From the NCBI RefSeq assembly GCF_000340215.1, contig NW_006921541.1, forward strand, positions 2,949,527 to 3,013,526: a stretch of DNA of 64,000 nt, given 5' to 3'. How positions within the stretch are numbered: the first letter of the stretch is position 1; the number at the start of each line of letters is the position of its first letter. Shown in pieces: positions 33,080 through 44,275 of the stretch. Source of the stretch: Pseudocercospora fijiensis CIRAD86. Its lineage: Eukaryota > Ascomycota > Dothideomycetes > Mycosphaerellales > Mycosphaerellaceae. Position numbers and translations under genes: made by a program. The notes beneath the pieces were generated by a model. The model was not told where the DNA came from and made no database searches. It saw nothing but the letters and a program-made list of their open reading frames with translations.

Positions 33080-33830
33080 TTAAGTAGATATATAAGACTA
33101 CTAGAATTAATTACTATAACCTATATACTAATAACTACGAGGGTATAGCACTAGCTACTACTACTATAGACCTTGCTACTACTATATACCTCTACGGAGT
33201 AGTACTATAGATAGTAGTAGAGCTATAGAACCTAGTATATACTAGTACTATTGCTAGGTATATACCTATTAGTTTAATAGCGGTAGATAGTCGAATATAG
33301 TATATTATATCGCTACCGGTAGACCTAGAGTATGCGGTAGTATAGGTTAACTGCTATAGAACTAGACAAACTATCGCTCCGAGTAAGGCGGTACTAGCGC
33401 TATTAGACGTTGTCGATTAAGTGCTATAGCGGCTCTTTAAATGCTAGCTAGATCGTTGCTAACAAAGCCGTAGCGCTTAGTAGGTATATAGACTAGCGGA
33501 GCTAAAGGCCGTAGTTGTTATATTACCGTACGAGTACGAGATTGTTATATAGATACCCTCGTACACCTTCTACGGCCTCTTTAAGAAGCTAGGTTTAACT
33601 AATCTACGTATTCGAAGCTAGAAGCCTCTCGTTAATTAGTATAGACGTGTCTTCTAGGTGCCGCTCTACCTCTTCTACCTCTTCTACGGCGGTTGTTTAG
33701 CAATATAGATAGCTCTTAGATAGCTCGTTCTACCTCGATAATAGTACGTAGTAGAGCCGCGGCTTTATCGATATACTAGTATCGGTTAAAGTGCGTATAA
33801 GGGTCGAATTCGAAGGATCTAGTTAACTTA
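33080..33830 (+). pseudogene. Possible second ORF of the MULE
   Basis: Plus-strand frame with RIP stops only. It reads TIARYIPISLIAVDSRI, then SKAVLALLDVVD, AELKAVVVILPYEYEIVI and YTFYGLFKKLGLTNLRIRS. Convergent with the transposase. Not recognised; could be a decayed host fragment. Confidence 0.35.
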
Positions 33831-33849
33831 ATCGTATCGATAATAGTAT

Positions 33850-35991
33850 GCTTATAGATAACACCCTAAGCAACTCGAAAGCAGCCTAAGCACTAAGAGC
33901 GTTGTTTGCTAGGCTCCTTAGCAAGCTTAGCTATCTCGTCGTACGCTAACTTTAGCTAGTTAAGGCCCTTAAATAGAGCCTTGCGGTAGATCTTTAGGTT
34001 AGCTTTAGTAAACTCAGGTCGGCGTAGACTACTAGGCACCTAGATCCGCTTACGACTAGTGCGTACAGTTATCTCTCTATAGCGAAGAGCCTACTATAGC
34101 TTCAGCTTAAGGAATAGGGTAAGAATATTATAGCGCCTGCTAGCAAGCTACTTCTTTATTATTAAGTAAGCACCTTCAGCTCTCGAAGTAACTAATTGCC
34201 CGTAGAAGGGGAACTTCTTCTACTAGAAGTAGTGTACTAGCTTGTACTTATAGCTCTAGTATTTACGTAGAATATAGGCTCGAAGGGTTATATAGTAAGG
34301 GTTTAAGTAGTTTGCTATCTACTAGTCCTTAGTATTAAATTCTTCTTCTATCTTAGCATAGATACAGGTACGGAAGTTGTCTACGAATGTAGCACATTCG
34401 GGGTCGTCTTGCTACTTAGATTTGCCTGTCTCTTTATTAACAACCTGCTTCTAAGGCATCAGCTTCCGAGCCTAAGCCTAGACATTCTTAAAGACATGCT
34501 AGGCGCAGATAAGAGCCGGTGTTCGAGGGTATGTCTTATTAAGGGCATTTATACAACTACGGTCTCGATCTATAACCTATAGGCCTAGCGGAGGTAGGTT
34601 GTGTGCCTTACAAAGCGACTTAAAGTTCTTAGCAAACTAGGTAAACGCAGCTTCGTCCTTATTGCCTATAATACAGTATCTAAAGGGAATGGTATCACCT
34701 GCTCTAGTGCCTGCTATAATGTTTAAAAGTAGACAGTTGTATTTGTTTGTCTTATAGGTATTATCGATAATAAGGTACTTAGGATACTACTTATATAACT
34801 CGGCTATTTAAGGGTTGAGAACGAGGAGTTTGTCGAGTTTACCGGCTAAATCTACCTCCTTCTTCTAGTAGAAACCCAGTTGGCCTAGCAGCTTAAAAAG
34901 CGCTTTAGAAGCGGTTAGATCGCCTTGCGCTGCCTTCCGTATATAGGCTCGAATATTAGCGATGTCTTTAGCTAGCTGTATGCCTATAGAATGTAGTTGT
35001 TAGTATGTTGTTTGTAGAGAGAGTAAGGAAGAGTATAATTTAGGAGGAAATTAGGCTTAGGCCGAATCTCGGCCGAGTGCATTTAAGAAATGCGACTGCC
35101 TTAATACTTACATTCTTTTATATCTATCAACCTATGCAGTGTCGTATATACGGCGGCATTAGCGTTTAGATCGTCGACAATTATCTTCTTAATCTTCTCG
35201 TTGCGCTAGCGTCGTCTATATATAGCGAAGTGCTTAGGCGGCTTAGGTTAATAGTTATATTAGCCGCTTATCTTTCTAACCTGCTAACGACCCTCTAGAT
35301 TCTTCGGATTACACGCACTTAACGTAAGTGATGCTAAACACTTCTTACGCGCAGAGACCGCGTTTAGACGCTTTGTCTTTACCTTGTTAGATAGCGTACT
35401 GCCCTAGTTATAAAGAAGCTACCGAGATACCTATACCTTAGTATTTTAATAGATCTTCGCCCTCGACCTGTTTCCGGACTTAATAGCCTAATAATAACCG
35501 GCTCTTATTGCGTAGTCTTAAACTGCTAAGAGGGTAGCATCTATAGAGCGATAAGTGTCCCTCGGAGGTGCTAACAATAGTTAAATAGTTTCCTTATTAC
35601 TATTAGTCTCGCCTTTAGCATTAGTATTACCTCTAGCCTGTCTATCTACCTTAGTAGCAACCTCTTTACTAGTTAGCTCTATAGGTAGCTGTTCTTCTAT
35701 GCCCTAGTCTTCCTCTTCCGCCTCCTTCTCGAGCTCGTATTTACGCCGTTCCTTATTATTTAAACCGTCCAATTCGACCGACTCTTTATCTCTAATTCTA
35801 CTGTTAGTAACAGGGCTTCTACCTGCTACTCCCTACCCTTCGACCGACTTAATATCTTAGAAGAAATCGTCCGCTTAGCGGTCTTTAGCACTACTACCGA
35901 AATACAGTCCTTACGATAGAATAGACGACTCGTAAAGAGCCTAAGAAGCTAAGGGTACTAGAGCCTCGCTCTATAACACTAAGAAAGACAT
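33850..35991 (-). pseudogene. MULE transposase, RIP-broken
   Basis: Minus strand from ATG 35991 (MSFLVL), 3' limit approximate. A long acidic and polar N-terminal part, then a cysteine/His-bearing DNA-binding region near 35.3 kb (SLTLSACNPKNLEG). The catalytic core includes PPLGL then VIDRDRSCINAL (an essential Asp of the MULE DDE domain), followed by TYPRTPALICA, a stop in place of Trp, and HVFKNV. This matches the L-C-x-W-H-x-x-K-N-V block of MULE transposases. It would bind the ends and make the 9 bp duplication. Confidence 0.83.
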
Positions 35992-36214
35992 AGTAACGAT
36001 AATAACACCTTAGTTTAGTCTATACTATTAAAATTCTATCGATATAAGATAAGGTTTGTAGTAGAAAAGACGCGACGCGCCGCATCCCTTAGCAAAGTGC
36101 TATTTCCAGCTATTTATAGTAACAAGAACGCTAAGAGCCGGGCACTAGCGCTTTGCTATTTATAGGTTAAGAATTGCTAAATAGCAAAGAGGGAATTGCT
36201 AACTAGCTTTTACC

Positions 36215-36296
36215 GAGAATCGAACGCGCGACTGTTAAACCTATAGACCGTTAAGCGCGGATACTGTATCAAACTACTGCACTAGCGCGCCCGTTT
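36215..36296 (-). other. tRNA-like/SINE-like unit split by the MULE
   Basis: Minus strand: TAGTGCAGTAG fits the A-box TRGYNNARNNG and GTTCGATTC fits the B-box GWTCRANNC, spaced about 50 nt apart as in tRNA genes. The MULE inserted just past the B-box, using GAGAATCGA as target. The T-arm does not pair well, so it is not an intact tRNA. A tRNA-derived SINE head or a tRNA pseudogene both fit. Confidence 0.5.
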
Positions 36297-36433
36297 ACTA
36301 GCGTCTTACGCCGCGACAAAAGATCGGAAGTATCCGCGCTTAATAAGCATAGATCTCGGGCGCACTTATAGGCTAGAAGTTACGTGAGTCTTGGCGCCAA
36401 GCCTCAGCCTACACCTCTAGACTCTAACACGCG
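36289..36433. repeat. 145 bp direct repeat, right copy
   Basis: Partner of 32399-32543, differing by a few C-to-T changes. Confidence 0.88.
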
Positions 36434-36920
36434 CAGAGCGAAGGTATTACGGAGGTAGTAGATATAAAGCGTAGAGTATAGGTATCGATACGAAGGTTGA
36501 ATATAGCGAGAGAGGTAGTATCGCGGTATCGCTAGGCAATAGAGTAAGCTTCGCGTAAGCCTATATTATAGTAACGTTAGAGTAAGGAAAGAAGGTAGGC
36601 ACGGCTAAAAAAGGCAGGTACGGCTAAAAAAGGCAGGTACGGCAGACTTTGAAATATAGCCGGCATATATAGCTAGTATAGTAATAGGCGAAAGCCTCCT
36701 TTTAATAAATAGCCGGCGTAATAATAGTATCCTACTATAGTATAGATATTCTTTAGTAATGCCTTTACTAGCTATAGTAATCTTATAAGTAACCTAGGCC
36801 TATTACTAGTAAATATAAGAAATATCAGGTAGGCTATACTAAATAAGCTAGTCATTTAGTAGGAAAAGGCCTACTACCGTCTCTATATGCCGGCTACGAG
36901 TGCCGGCTATCGCTCTAAAT
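36434..36920. other. hAT internal region with short repeats
   Basis: A 19 bp tandem repeat (GGCAGGTACGGCTAAAAAA, 3 copies) at 36594-36644, and AGCCGGC motifs at about 36655, 36710 and 36890. No ORF recognised. Confidence 0.45.
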
Positions 36921-37275
36921 TCAACTCCGCCCTATCTCGGAGGCTAAGGTACCGAGCGGAAACCCTATAGCTTATATTCACTCGGTTGTCGCGGAGCGCT
37001 TATAGGTAAGGTATTAGAAAAGAGTATAAAAAGTACGAGAATAGTATCCTAGGATATAGGTCGTAAGTGAATAAGAGTAGCACGCCTAGTTATTTATATA
37101 GTACGTTACTCTATACGACTAAGAGCCTATATTATCTCGTACTTCGCTTATAAGACCTCGACTCTACTAATATACTATTATTCTTCTGCTCGGTCGCTGT
37201 CTTAAATCTTCTTCGAGTTGCCGGACTTAGTACGCATCTATAGCTATATAATAGCGCTACGTATTATAGAGAATT
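36921..37275. repeat. Tandem duplication, copy 1 (about 355 bp)
   Basis: Begins TCAACTCCGCC and repeats at 37276. Contains GTATAAAAAG (TATA-like). This copy is the more RIP-mutated. Confidence 0.85.
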
Positions 37276-37636
37276 AACTCCGCCGTATCTCGAAGGCTAA
37301 GGTACCGAGCGGAAATCCTATAGCTTATATTCACTCGGTTATTGCGGAGCGATTATAGGTAAGGTATTAGAAAAGAGTATAAAAAGTCTCAGATGAGCAT
37401 CCTAGGATGTTGGTCGGATGCTCATAAGAGTAGTACGCCTAGTTATTTATATAGTACGTTACTCTATACGACTAAGAGCCTATATTATCTTATGCTTCGC
37501 TTATAAGACCTCGACTCTAATAGTATACTATCGATCTCTTCCTCGGTCGCTAATACGCTATCTTAATTCTTCTTCGAGTTGCCGGACTTAGTGCGTATCT
37601 ATAGCTATATAATAACGCTACGTATTATAGAGAATT
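37276..37636. repeat. Tandem duplication, copy 2
   Basis: Contains an imperfect hairpin, ATGAGCATCC at 37393 and GGATGCTCAT at 37417, degraded in copy 1. Could be a duplicated promoter region or paired LTR-like sequence. Confidence 0.82.
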
Positions 37637-37644
37637 TCTCGTTA

Positions 37645-37985
37645 AAGTTTCTCTCTCGTAGGCTTGCTATCTGCTTCGTAGTATAGAGGATTAAAGTGCT
37701 AATACTAAAGAATCTCTTTATAGTTAGGATACTAGGGCTCCTTAGGACCTTTGTGTTTTAGGTCTAAATAGAGACGTATTATAAACGTTCTATCGCCCTT
37801 TCGCTTACTACCCGCTAGGTCGCGATATACGAAGAAACTAATCTAAATATAGCTCGTCTCTATAATAGCCGGATAAATATAGAGCGCTAGGTTTCTACTT
37901 CGTACCTTAGATTTAGGGACAGCGCGGAGATAAAATCAGAAATATAGCCGGCACCTATAGCCGGTAAAAGGATGCGAAAATAGGC
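37645..37985 (-). pseudogene. Unidentified minus-strand ORF downstream of H3-2
   Basis: About 110 codons: KVRSRNLALYIYPAIIETSY, then ISFFVYRDLAGSKRKGDRTF and IIRLYLDLKHKGPKEP, then NPLYYEADSKPTREKL. Two CCGGC motifs lie at its upstream edge (about 37.95 kb). The block resembles nothing I can name with confidence. Confidence 0.35.
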
Positions 37986-38001
37986 CTCCTCCTAGGTTAA
38001 T

Positions 38002-38526
38002 CTAACGACTAAATACAATTTCTATTTAATCCGCTATAAACCGACGCCGAATTTTAGCTAGAAGCTATATATCTTTATTTTAAAGAGTAACCCGCTTCGT
38101 ATAGATAGCAAGGAGGTTTAAAAGCTTAAGCTCGGTTACGAGAAATGCCTCCGTAGCTTCCTAAAGAGCACTAATCGCCTTAGCCGTAAATCGTATACTA
38201 GACCGAAAATCTAATATAATTTCTCGGACGAGTCGCTAGAAGGGAGTCTTAGGGATTAAAAGCTCGGTCCCTCTTTTGTTTTAGAAAAGCCGGATCTAGC
38301 GAAGGGCAATAGTACCTAGTTTAAAGCGCCGCTTCTTTATCGTCGAGTCCTACCTTGTTCTCTTTCTTTTAATAGAAAGATAACTTTTCTTCGCGATAGT
38401 CTTCGTCCGCTTACTCTTTTTAGCCTTCTCCTATCTACCTATAGCCTTCTTGTTTTTCGGTACTATTTTCCGAGGAACCCCCTTCCTTCGTATATACTAT
38501 AGAGAGCCTTACTCTTCCGATATCTC
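38002..38526 (-). pseudogene. Histone H3-like gene 2, main part (tail and histone fold)
   Basis: Continues from 45784-45687 across the chromodomain Gypsy with no frame change once one TSD copy is removed. Minus strand: basic tail (RRKGVPRKIVPKNKKAIG, then EKAKKSKRTKTIAKKSYL), then FKLGTIALR, TELLIPKTPFQRLVREI, DFRSSIRFTAKAISAL, EATEAFLVTE, LLNLLAIYTKRVTL, NKDI, LLAKIRRRF, ending at TAG 38004-38002. This matches every secondary element of H3 in order, without introns. The whole ORF is about 206 codons against 135 for canonical H3, because of a long N-terminal tail. Two extra residues precede TELL. Loop 1 has canonical length. RIP stops replace Gln and Trp. Inferred role: H3 variant. Confidence 0.9.
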
Positions 38527-38722
38527 TGTTAGGGCTAAAGAGGCTATACGTGATTAGTATGTAACTAGGCCGAGTGAAGCTAGGGTCTTAATGCCTTAGG
38601 CAGGGCTTAGCGCTTAGCGTTAGGCTAACTCTCCTACCTTCCTCCCTCTCCTCCTAGTTCCTTATCGAATACTACTTGTACCTACTACTACCCTATCTAC
38701 CTGCTAACATACCCTTCTTATA
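38527..38722 (+). repeat. Chromodomain Gypsy 5' LTR
   Basis: 196 bp, TGTTAGGGCTAAAGAGG ... CCCTTCTTATA. Confidence 0.95.
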
Positions 38723-38959
38723 TAGTATTCGATCTACCCTTTAAGGGTAGCAGCTAGATAGTCCTTATTTCAAGCTTTTAGCGGTATAGCTACGAAAACT
38801 ATCGATTTAACTATATTGCGCCTAAAGAACAGGACCTATACGTACTATTCTATCGAAACAACCGTACCAATTATTAAGCAAGGCCTTCTATACGGCCTAT
38901 TATACTAAGTTAAGCATACTAGACCGATATTTACTAATTCCGCTACATCCGCATCTTAG

Positions 38960-40345
38960 GGGCTAATAATATATTATTAGTGTTACCCCCTATTACAATA
39001 GCCGGCTTATTACGAAGCAACAACAACCGTGCTGCCGCTAGTAGCGCTAGCAATAATAATGCTAGTAGCACAGTACCTACTAAAGTGCCTGCTAAAGCAC
39101 CTGCTAAGGTGCCTACTAAAGAGCCTACTACTAGGCCTGCCGAAGAACCTATAGTTCTAGGTAACGACCTAGAATTGCCTATCGACGACATTCTTAACAA
39201 CATTGTCAATCGTCGATATAGCTAACTAGCCTTTAGTCCTTAACTAGTAGGGAGACTTTAAGAAGCTACCCAAAACAGGCTTACTACCCTACGTTAAGAA
39301 CAATAGCTAAAGGATAATCTCCTCGAAATTCGCCGCCTTTAGGAGGCCCTAATAACTAACACTAAGCCGATAGCAGGGCCTTCCTTACTATTAGTCCTAG
39401 TCTAGAAGAAGGATGCTAAACTCAAGGACTACACCGTGTTTAATAGCTCTAGTCGAAAGTAATACAACGACTACATTCGTAACTGTAAGCTTAACTAACG
39501 AAACGCACCTAGGGCTCTACTAAACGACTATTCACTAGTCGTCTATGCTATGCAGTACATTAATAGCGACCTAAAGCGCACCTAGGATAACTATTTTGAT
39601 TCCCTTAATAACCAGACTGCTATTTAGTAGCAAACCTACAAAACTATTATACTAGACACCCTTAGAAACCCTATACTAAGGTAACAATACGCTTAGGACT
39701 AGTACCTTCGGGCTAAGCAAAAGACTGATTAATCAGCCCGTTTATTTAAGGCCTATTTAAAGACCCTCGAGGACGATTTACTAGCTAAGACCGACTCTAT
39801 CTAGATTTCCGAAATACGCCCTAAATTAAGATAGGAATTAGTCCTTGAATTAGACCGCCGCCGTGTGTTTAAACAGGCTAATCTTATATGCATTTAATTT
39901 ATAGTCGAAGTCGAAACTACTAAACGAGCTGTCTAGCTCTAGTAACGACTAGAATTAAGGATCCGACCTACTAGCAACTATAGCAACCGTAGCTGCGGAG
40001 GAAATCAAGGTTCCTACTAAGACAACAACGCTAATAATAGGAATAGTAACAACGACCGCAGAAGAAGCCGTAGCCGGCGGCTATATAGAGGAGGCCGCGA
40101 TAGGGGCCGTAGAAGGGGCTCGTATCCCTATAGTACTAATCGCTCGGCTAATAATAGCGGCAACAGCTACAGCAATCCCCTAACCGGACTAAAGTGCTTC
40201 AATTGTAACAGCACTAGCTATCTACTAGGCTAATACGACAAACCTAAGGACTAGGCCCGAATCGACCGTACTACCGCCGAACACCGAAAGCACCTTTTAG
40301 TAGCTAACGCTACCCCTATAGGCTAACCTTCTTATTAGTCGAAAA
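38960..40345 (+). pseudogene. Chromodomain Gypsy gag
   Basis: Plus strand, start not certain. The N-terminal part is Ala/Asn-rich with Pro-Ala-Lys-Val repeats (TKVPAKAPAKVPTKEP) at 39.06-39.15 kb. A capsid region follows (DYTVFNSSSRK, RAKQKTD, LKTLEDDLLAKTDSI). An Arg/Gly/Ser-rich RNA-binding stretch (RRRSRSRRLYRGGRDRGRRR) leads to one zinc knuckle near 40.19 kb, C-F-N-C-N-S-T-S-Y, in which His and the last Cys are now Tyr. It would package element RNA. Confidence 0.8.
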
Positions 40346-43300
40346 AAGAGTAAGCGCCGCACTAACTGTTAGCCCCGCACGGCGTAAGACCATCGATATT
40401 GTACTAGCTATTATACGTACCTGTCTTATATCTAGGCCCGATACTAACTATAAGGCAAAGGTTATGCTAGACCCCGGAAATTCAGTTAGCGCCCTTATTA
40501 GCTATTACCTAGCTAAGCAATTAGACCTTCGACAACTGCCGAAGACTAACCTGCTAACCCTTGCCCGGTTTAATAACGCTCGGCACTTAACCTATAGAGC
40601 CTACTATATTCCTATAGTTCTAAAAGACGACCTCGGAAATAAACGCCTACTAAACTTCACTACCTACGCGGTGGACATAGACAGCCTCCTATCCGATATT
40701 ATTATTAGTAACCCTGTTCTTAAGTACTATACTATAGTTATAGACCTAGGTAGCTAATAGTAGCGATTTAGAATCGCTAGGAAAGAGGACATTAAACACA
40801 TTAATGTTAGCGAGTGCCCTAACGATATTAGGGTCCTATTTATTAGCAACCTAACCCTAGCTAATCCGACTACCGACCTACTCGGTAGGGATAACGAAGA
40901 ACCTGTGCCCTCTAACGGCATAGACTCTAATTAGCTCGAACGCATACTAGAGCCTATTCGAGAGACCTATATTAATATATTCAAACACTACTTAGCATCG
41001 ACATTGCCTATATTTAAGGAGACAGATTATAAGATTAATATTATAGAGGGCAAAGAGGTTCCTTTTAGTCCCCTCTATAACCTTAGTAAACGAGAGCTCG
41101 CTATATTACGTAAGTACCTAGAGGAAAACCTAGCTAACGGTCGCATTCGGTATAGTAACAGCCCTGCTAGTACACCGATCCTGTTTGTTCTAAAGAAGGA
41201 TAGTAGCCTACGGTTATGCGTCGATTACCGTAGACTCAATGCTGTTACTATTAAAGACCGCTATCTACTTCCGCTTATTAATAAGACCCTCGATCGCCTT
41301 TCTAGCGCTTACTACTACACTATACTAGACATTAAGGATGCGTACTATCGTATCCGCATTCGTAAGGGCGACGAATAGAAAATAGCCTTCTATACTCGCT
41401 ATAGCCATTTCGAATACTTAGTTATGCTATTCGGCTTAGCTAATGCCCCTACAACATTCTAGTCCTATATTAATCGGGCCCTTTCGGGTCTACTAGACTA
41501 TCTCTGTATAGTCTACCTAGATAACATCCTAGTTTATATACATTTACCTAATATTGCAGAACACTAGGCCGTAGTGCGTAAGGTCCTCGACCGCCTACGA
41601 GCCTATAGACTATATTGCAAACCTTCTAAATGCACCTTTGCTTCTAAGGAGGTGTTATTCCTTAGCTTTCTCATTTCAACCGAGGGTATTAAGGCTGATC
41701 CTAACCGGATTAAAACAATTACTAAATAGCCCGTTCCTACGTCTATTAAAGAGCTTCAATTATTCCTAGGTTTTGCTAACTTCTACCGTCGGTTTATTAA
41801 GGGCTATTTACGGCATATAATGCCCCTAACTAAGCTTACTAAAACCAAGGCCAACCTAACTAGAGAGTTCAAATAGACTAACAGAGCATAAGCCGCTTTT
41901 GACGGCCTAAAGTAACGCTTTACTAATGTCCCCTTATTGCACTATTTCGTACTAAGCAAGCAGATCCGAATTGAAACTAACGCTTCACAGTTCGCTATAT
42001 TAGCTATTATGTTATAGCAGGCTAATAATACCTATTAGCACCCGATTGCCTTCTTTTTACGGAAGATAATCGATATAGAACGTCGGTACGAGACCTACGA
42101 GTAAGAGCTCCTAGCAATCGTAGAAGCCTTTAAGTACTAGCGCTATTATCTCGATAGTGCTTAGTACCCTATTTAGGTCTATACGGACTATAACAACCTC
42201 CGTAGAATTACGAAGGTTACTAGGGTTATAGGTCGATAGGCTAGATAGGCCGTCTACCTCGCCGGGTTCGATTTTAATATATTATATCGGCTAGGCGTAA
42301 GTAACCCTACTAATAGCCTATCGAGGCGACCTAATTATAATAGCGAAACCTAATATATCAATTCTCTGTTTCTAACCCTACAGTATAAGATTGCTATAGA
42401 CCTTGCTATAAAGCAGGCGTAGGATAAGCGGACTTCTAGACCCCGCGACGGTAATAAATACTATAGCGGAGTTGTCGTTCTTCTAGTATACGTTAAAAAG
42501 GACGTAGATCGCTCGAGCTATAACGACTCGATTAAAGATATTGCTATCTATAGCGACAGCACTATAGAAGAGGTTGCAGTTAATCCGGCTGCTAGTACTA
42601 TTAGATGCATATAATGCGTACCTCGTTCGATAGCGAGGGTGCTATTAAATAACCTTGCAAATAGGGATAGTCAATCGTTTATAGATAAGCTATTACGGGC
42701 TTAGTAGAGGGACGCCTTTGCTACTAAACGTATCGACAAGCTTGTAAGTAGGCGAAAGACTCGATCTAGTAAGAGTAATTAGTCGATCGACGACAAAGGT
42801 TACTTAAAGTTTAAGGGCAGATACTATGTCCCCGCTAAACAATCGATTAGATAAGAGCTTCTTAAGCGACACTATAATAGTAAGCTTGCCGGTTACTATA
42901 GTACAGAGAGGTCGCACGAGTTACTATCGCGTATATACTACTAGCTAAATAGTAAGCGGGATATAAAGGACTACGTAAATACGTATGCCGTATATTAACG
43001 AGTCAAAGCACTAAAGCACTTACTATTTGGCGAGTTTTCTTTACTCCCTGTTCTAAAGAAGCTATTTGCTAAGCTTACAATAGATTTTATTATAGGTCTC
43101 CCGCCTACTAAGCGTAGGGGCAGTAAGGATGTATATAATACTATCCTAGTTGTCGTAGATCGGTTTACTAAGGGCGCTCGTTACATTCCTGCCCGAAAGG
43201 ATTAGACGGCTATTAACCTAGCTAAGTCGCTATAGAGCAATATCTTCTGTAGCTACTAGGGAACCCCTAAGGGGATAGTCTCCGATCGAGGCCCGACATT

Positions 43301-44228
43301 CATATCTTACTATTAGAGTAAGATTTGCCTACAGCTAAGACTTAAGCATCGCCTATCTATAGCATTCTATCTACAAACAGATAGTTAGACCGAAAGGCAG
43401 AATGCTACGCTATAGCAGTACCTGCATAGCTACATTAATAAGAACCCTAATAACTAGGTTAACCTCCTACAACTAGCCGAATTCGTATATAACAATAGTG
43501 TCTACTTATCTACTAAGGTGTTACCTTATTTCGCTATAATAGGAAGCAACCCTGCGCTACTACAAGACCCCCTATCGCTCGAGGCCGAGCGTAAGGAAAG
43601 GGAAGCGTATTAAGTACTAATACCTAAGACACTAGCAGCTATTAAGAGGGTTCAAAAGATGCGAGAGATTTACGCTAAGATAGCTAACAAACTAGCGAAG
43701 GCCTAGGCCTATTAGAAGGCCTATTACGACAAACACTACATACCGATAACCTTTAAGCAAGGCGACATAGTTATGTTAAGTACTAAGAACCTCCGTATCC
43801 GCAAGCACCTATCCCCTAATAGCAAAACAAGGCCTAAGCTCGTACTAAGATACATTAGTCTATTCCGCATTCGAGAAGTTAAGGGCTCCTCCGTACAGGC
43901 CTATCAGTTATAGCTCCTACTACACTATACTATCTATAACACCTTCTATATCTCCCTCCTTAAACTATACTACTACCGCGGAGACTCTAATAAAGAAGCC
44001 CCTACTAAATATAAAGACATACTAGCGGATAGTAAAGAGCTATAGTCTGTAGAACGTATTCTAAAGCACCGGACTAGGCAAGGCAAGAAGGAGTACCTGC
44101 TAAGATAGTAGGGCTATTTACTAGAATAGGACTTATAGGAGGCTAAAGACTCTTTTAAAGATATAACTAAGTTGTTAGATAAGTATTAGACTAGTGTAAA
44201 GGACAAGAAGAAGGCTAAGAGGCTATAA
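40346..44228 (+). pseudogene. Chromodomain Gypsy pol (protease, RT, RNase H, integrase, chromodomain)
   Basis: Plus strand to TAA 44226-44228 (possibly ex-CAA; the next in-frame stop is 44274). Protease near 40464: MLDPGNSVSALISYYLA, with Asp-Pro-Gly where D-S/T-G is usual. RT 41.0-41.55 kb: [39 protein letters not shown], and the catalytic box YLDN (Y-L-D-D expected). RNase H about 41.95-42.3 kb. Integrase 42.8-43.55 kb: a His/Cys-type start, then TIDFIIGLPP, VSDRGPTF and TERQNATL, the three parts of the D-D-E core. Chromodomain at 44.04-44.2 kb: VERILKHRTRQGKKEYLLR then FKDITKLLDKY. The chromodomain would direct insertion to heterochromatin. Confidence 0.92.
44036..44200 (+). other. Chromodomain of the Gypsy integrase
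   Basis: About 55 residues. Two aromatic-cage Trp codons read TAG. Marks the element as a chromovirus. Confidence 0.85.
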
Positions 44229-44250
44229 TGTCACTATCGAGGCCTAGGAA

Positions 44251-44275
44251 TAATGCTACCCCCGGGGTGCTATTA
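44251..44275. repeat. Palindromic hairpin motif at the chromodomain Gypsy pol end
   Basis: TAATGCTACCCCCGGGGTGC then TATTA, 23 bp after the pol TAA. The same core as in GypsyL although the elements differ in sequence. Confidence 0.8.

Larger units (their letters stand above)
32882..36214 (-). mobile_element. MULE DNA transposon (nested in the hAT element)
   Basis: 3333 bp with inverted repeats: left GGCAAAAGCTAGTTAGCAAT, right (minus sense) GGTAAAAGCTAGTTAGCAAT, about 45 bp long with few differences. A perfect 9 bp duplication, GAGAATCGA, flanks it (32873-32881, 36215-36223), the length expected of Mutator-like elements. The transposase is on the minus strand. A plus-strand frame at about 33.1-33.8 kb looks coherent and could be a second ORF. 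Confidence 0.93.

Noticed and set aside
37645..37985. Possible DUF3435 (Starship captain-like) recombinase fragment
   Set aside because: Only a loose resemblance in one short block, no catalytic residues seen; left as unidentified.
37980..38526. CENP-A (centromeric H3) identity for H3-2
   Set aside because: Loop 1 has the canonical H3 length, without the extra residues typical of fungal CENP-A; the long tail alone is not diagnostic.
38943..39209. Minus-strand 88-codon ORF rich in Leu, Ala and Gly
   Set aside because: Antisense of the Pro/Ala/Lys repeat in gag of the chromodomain Gypsy.
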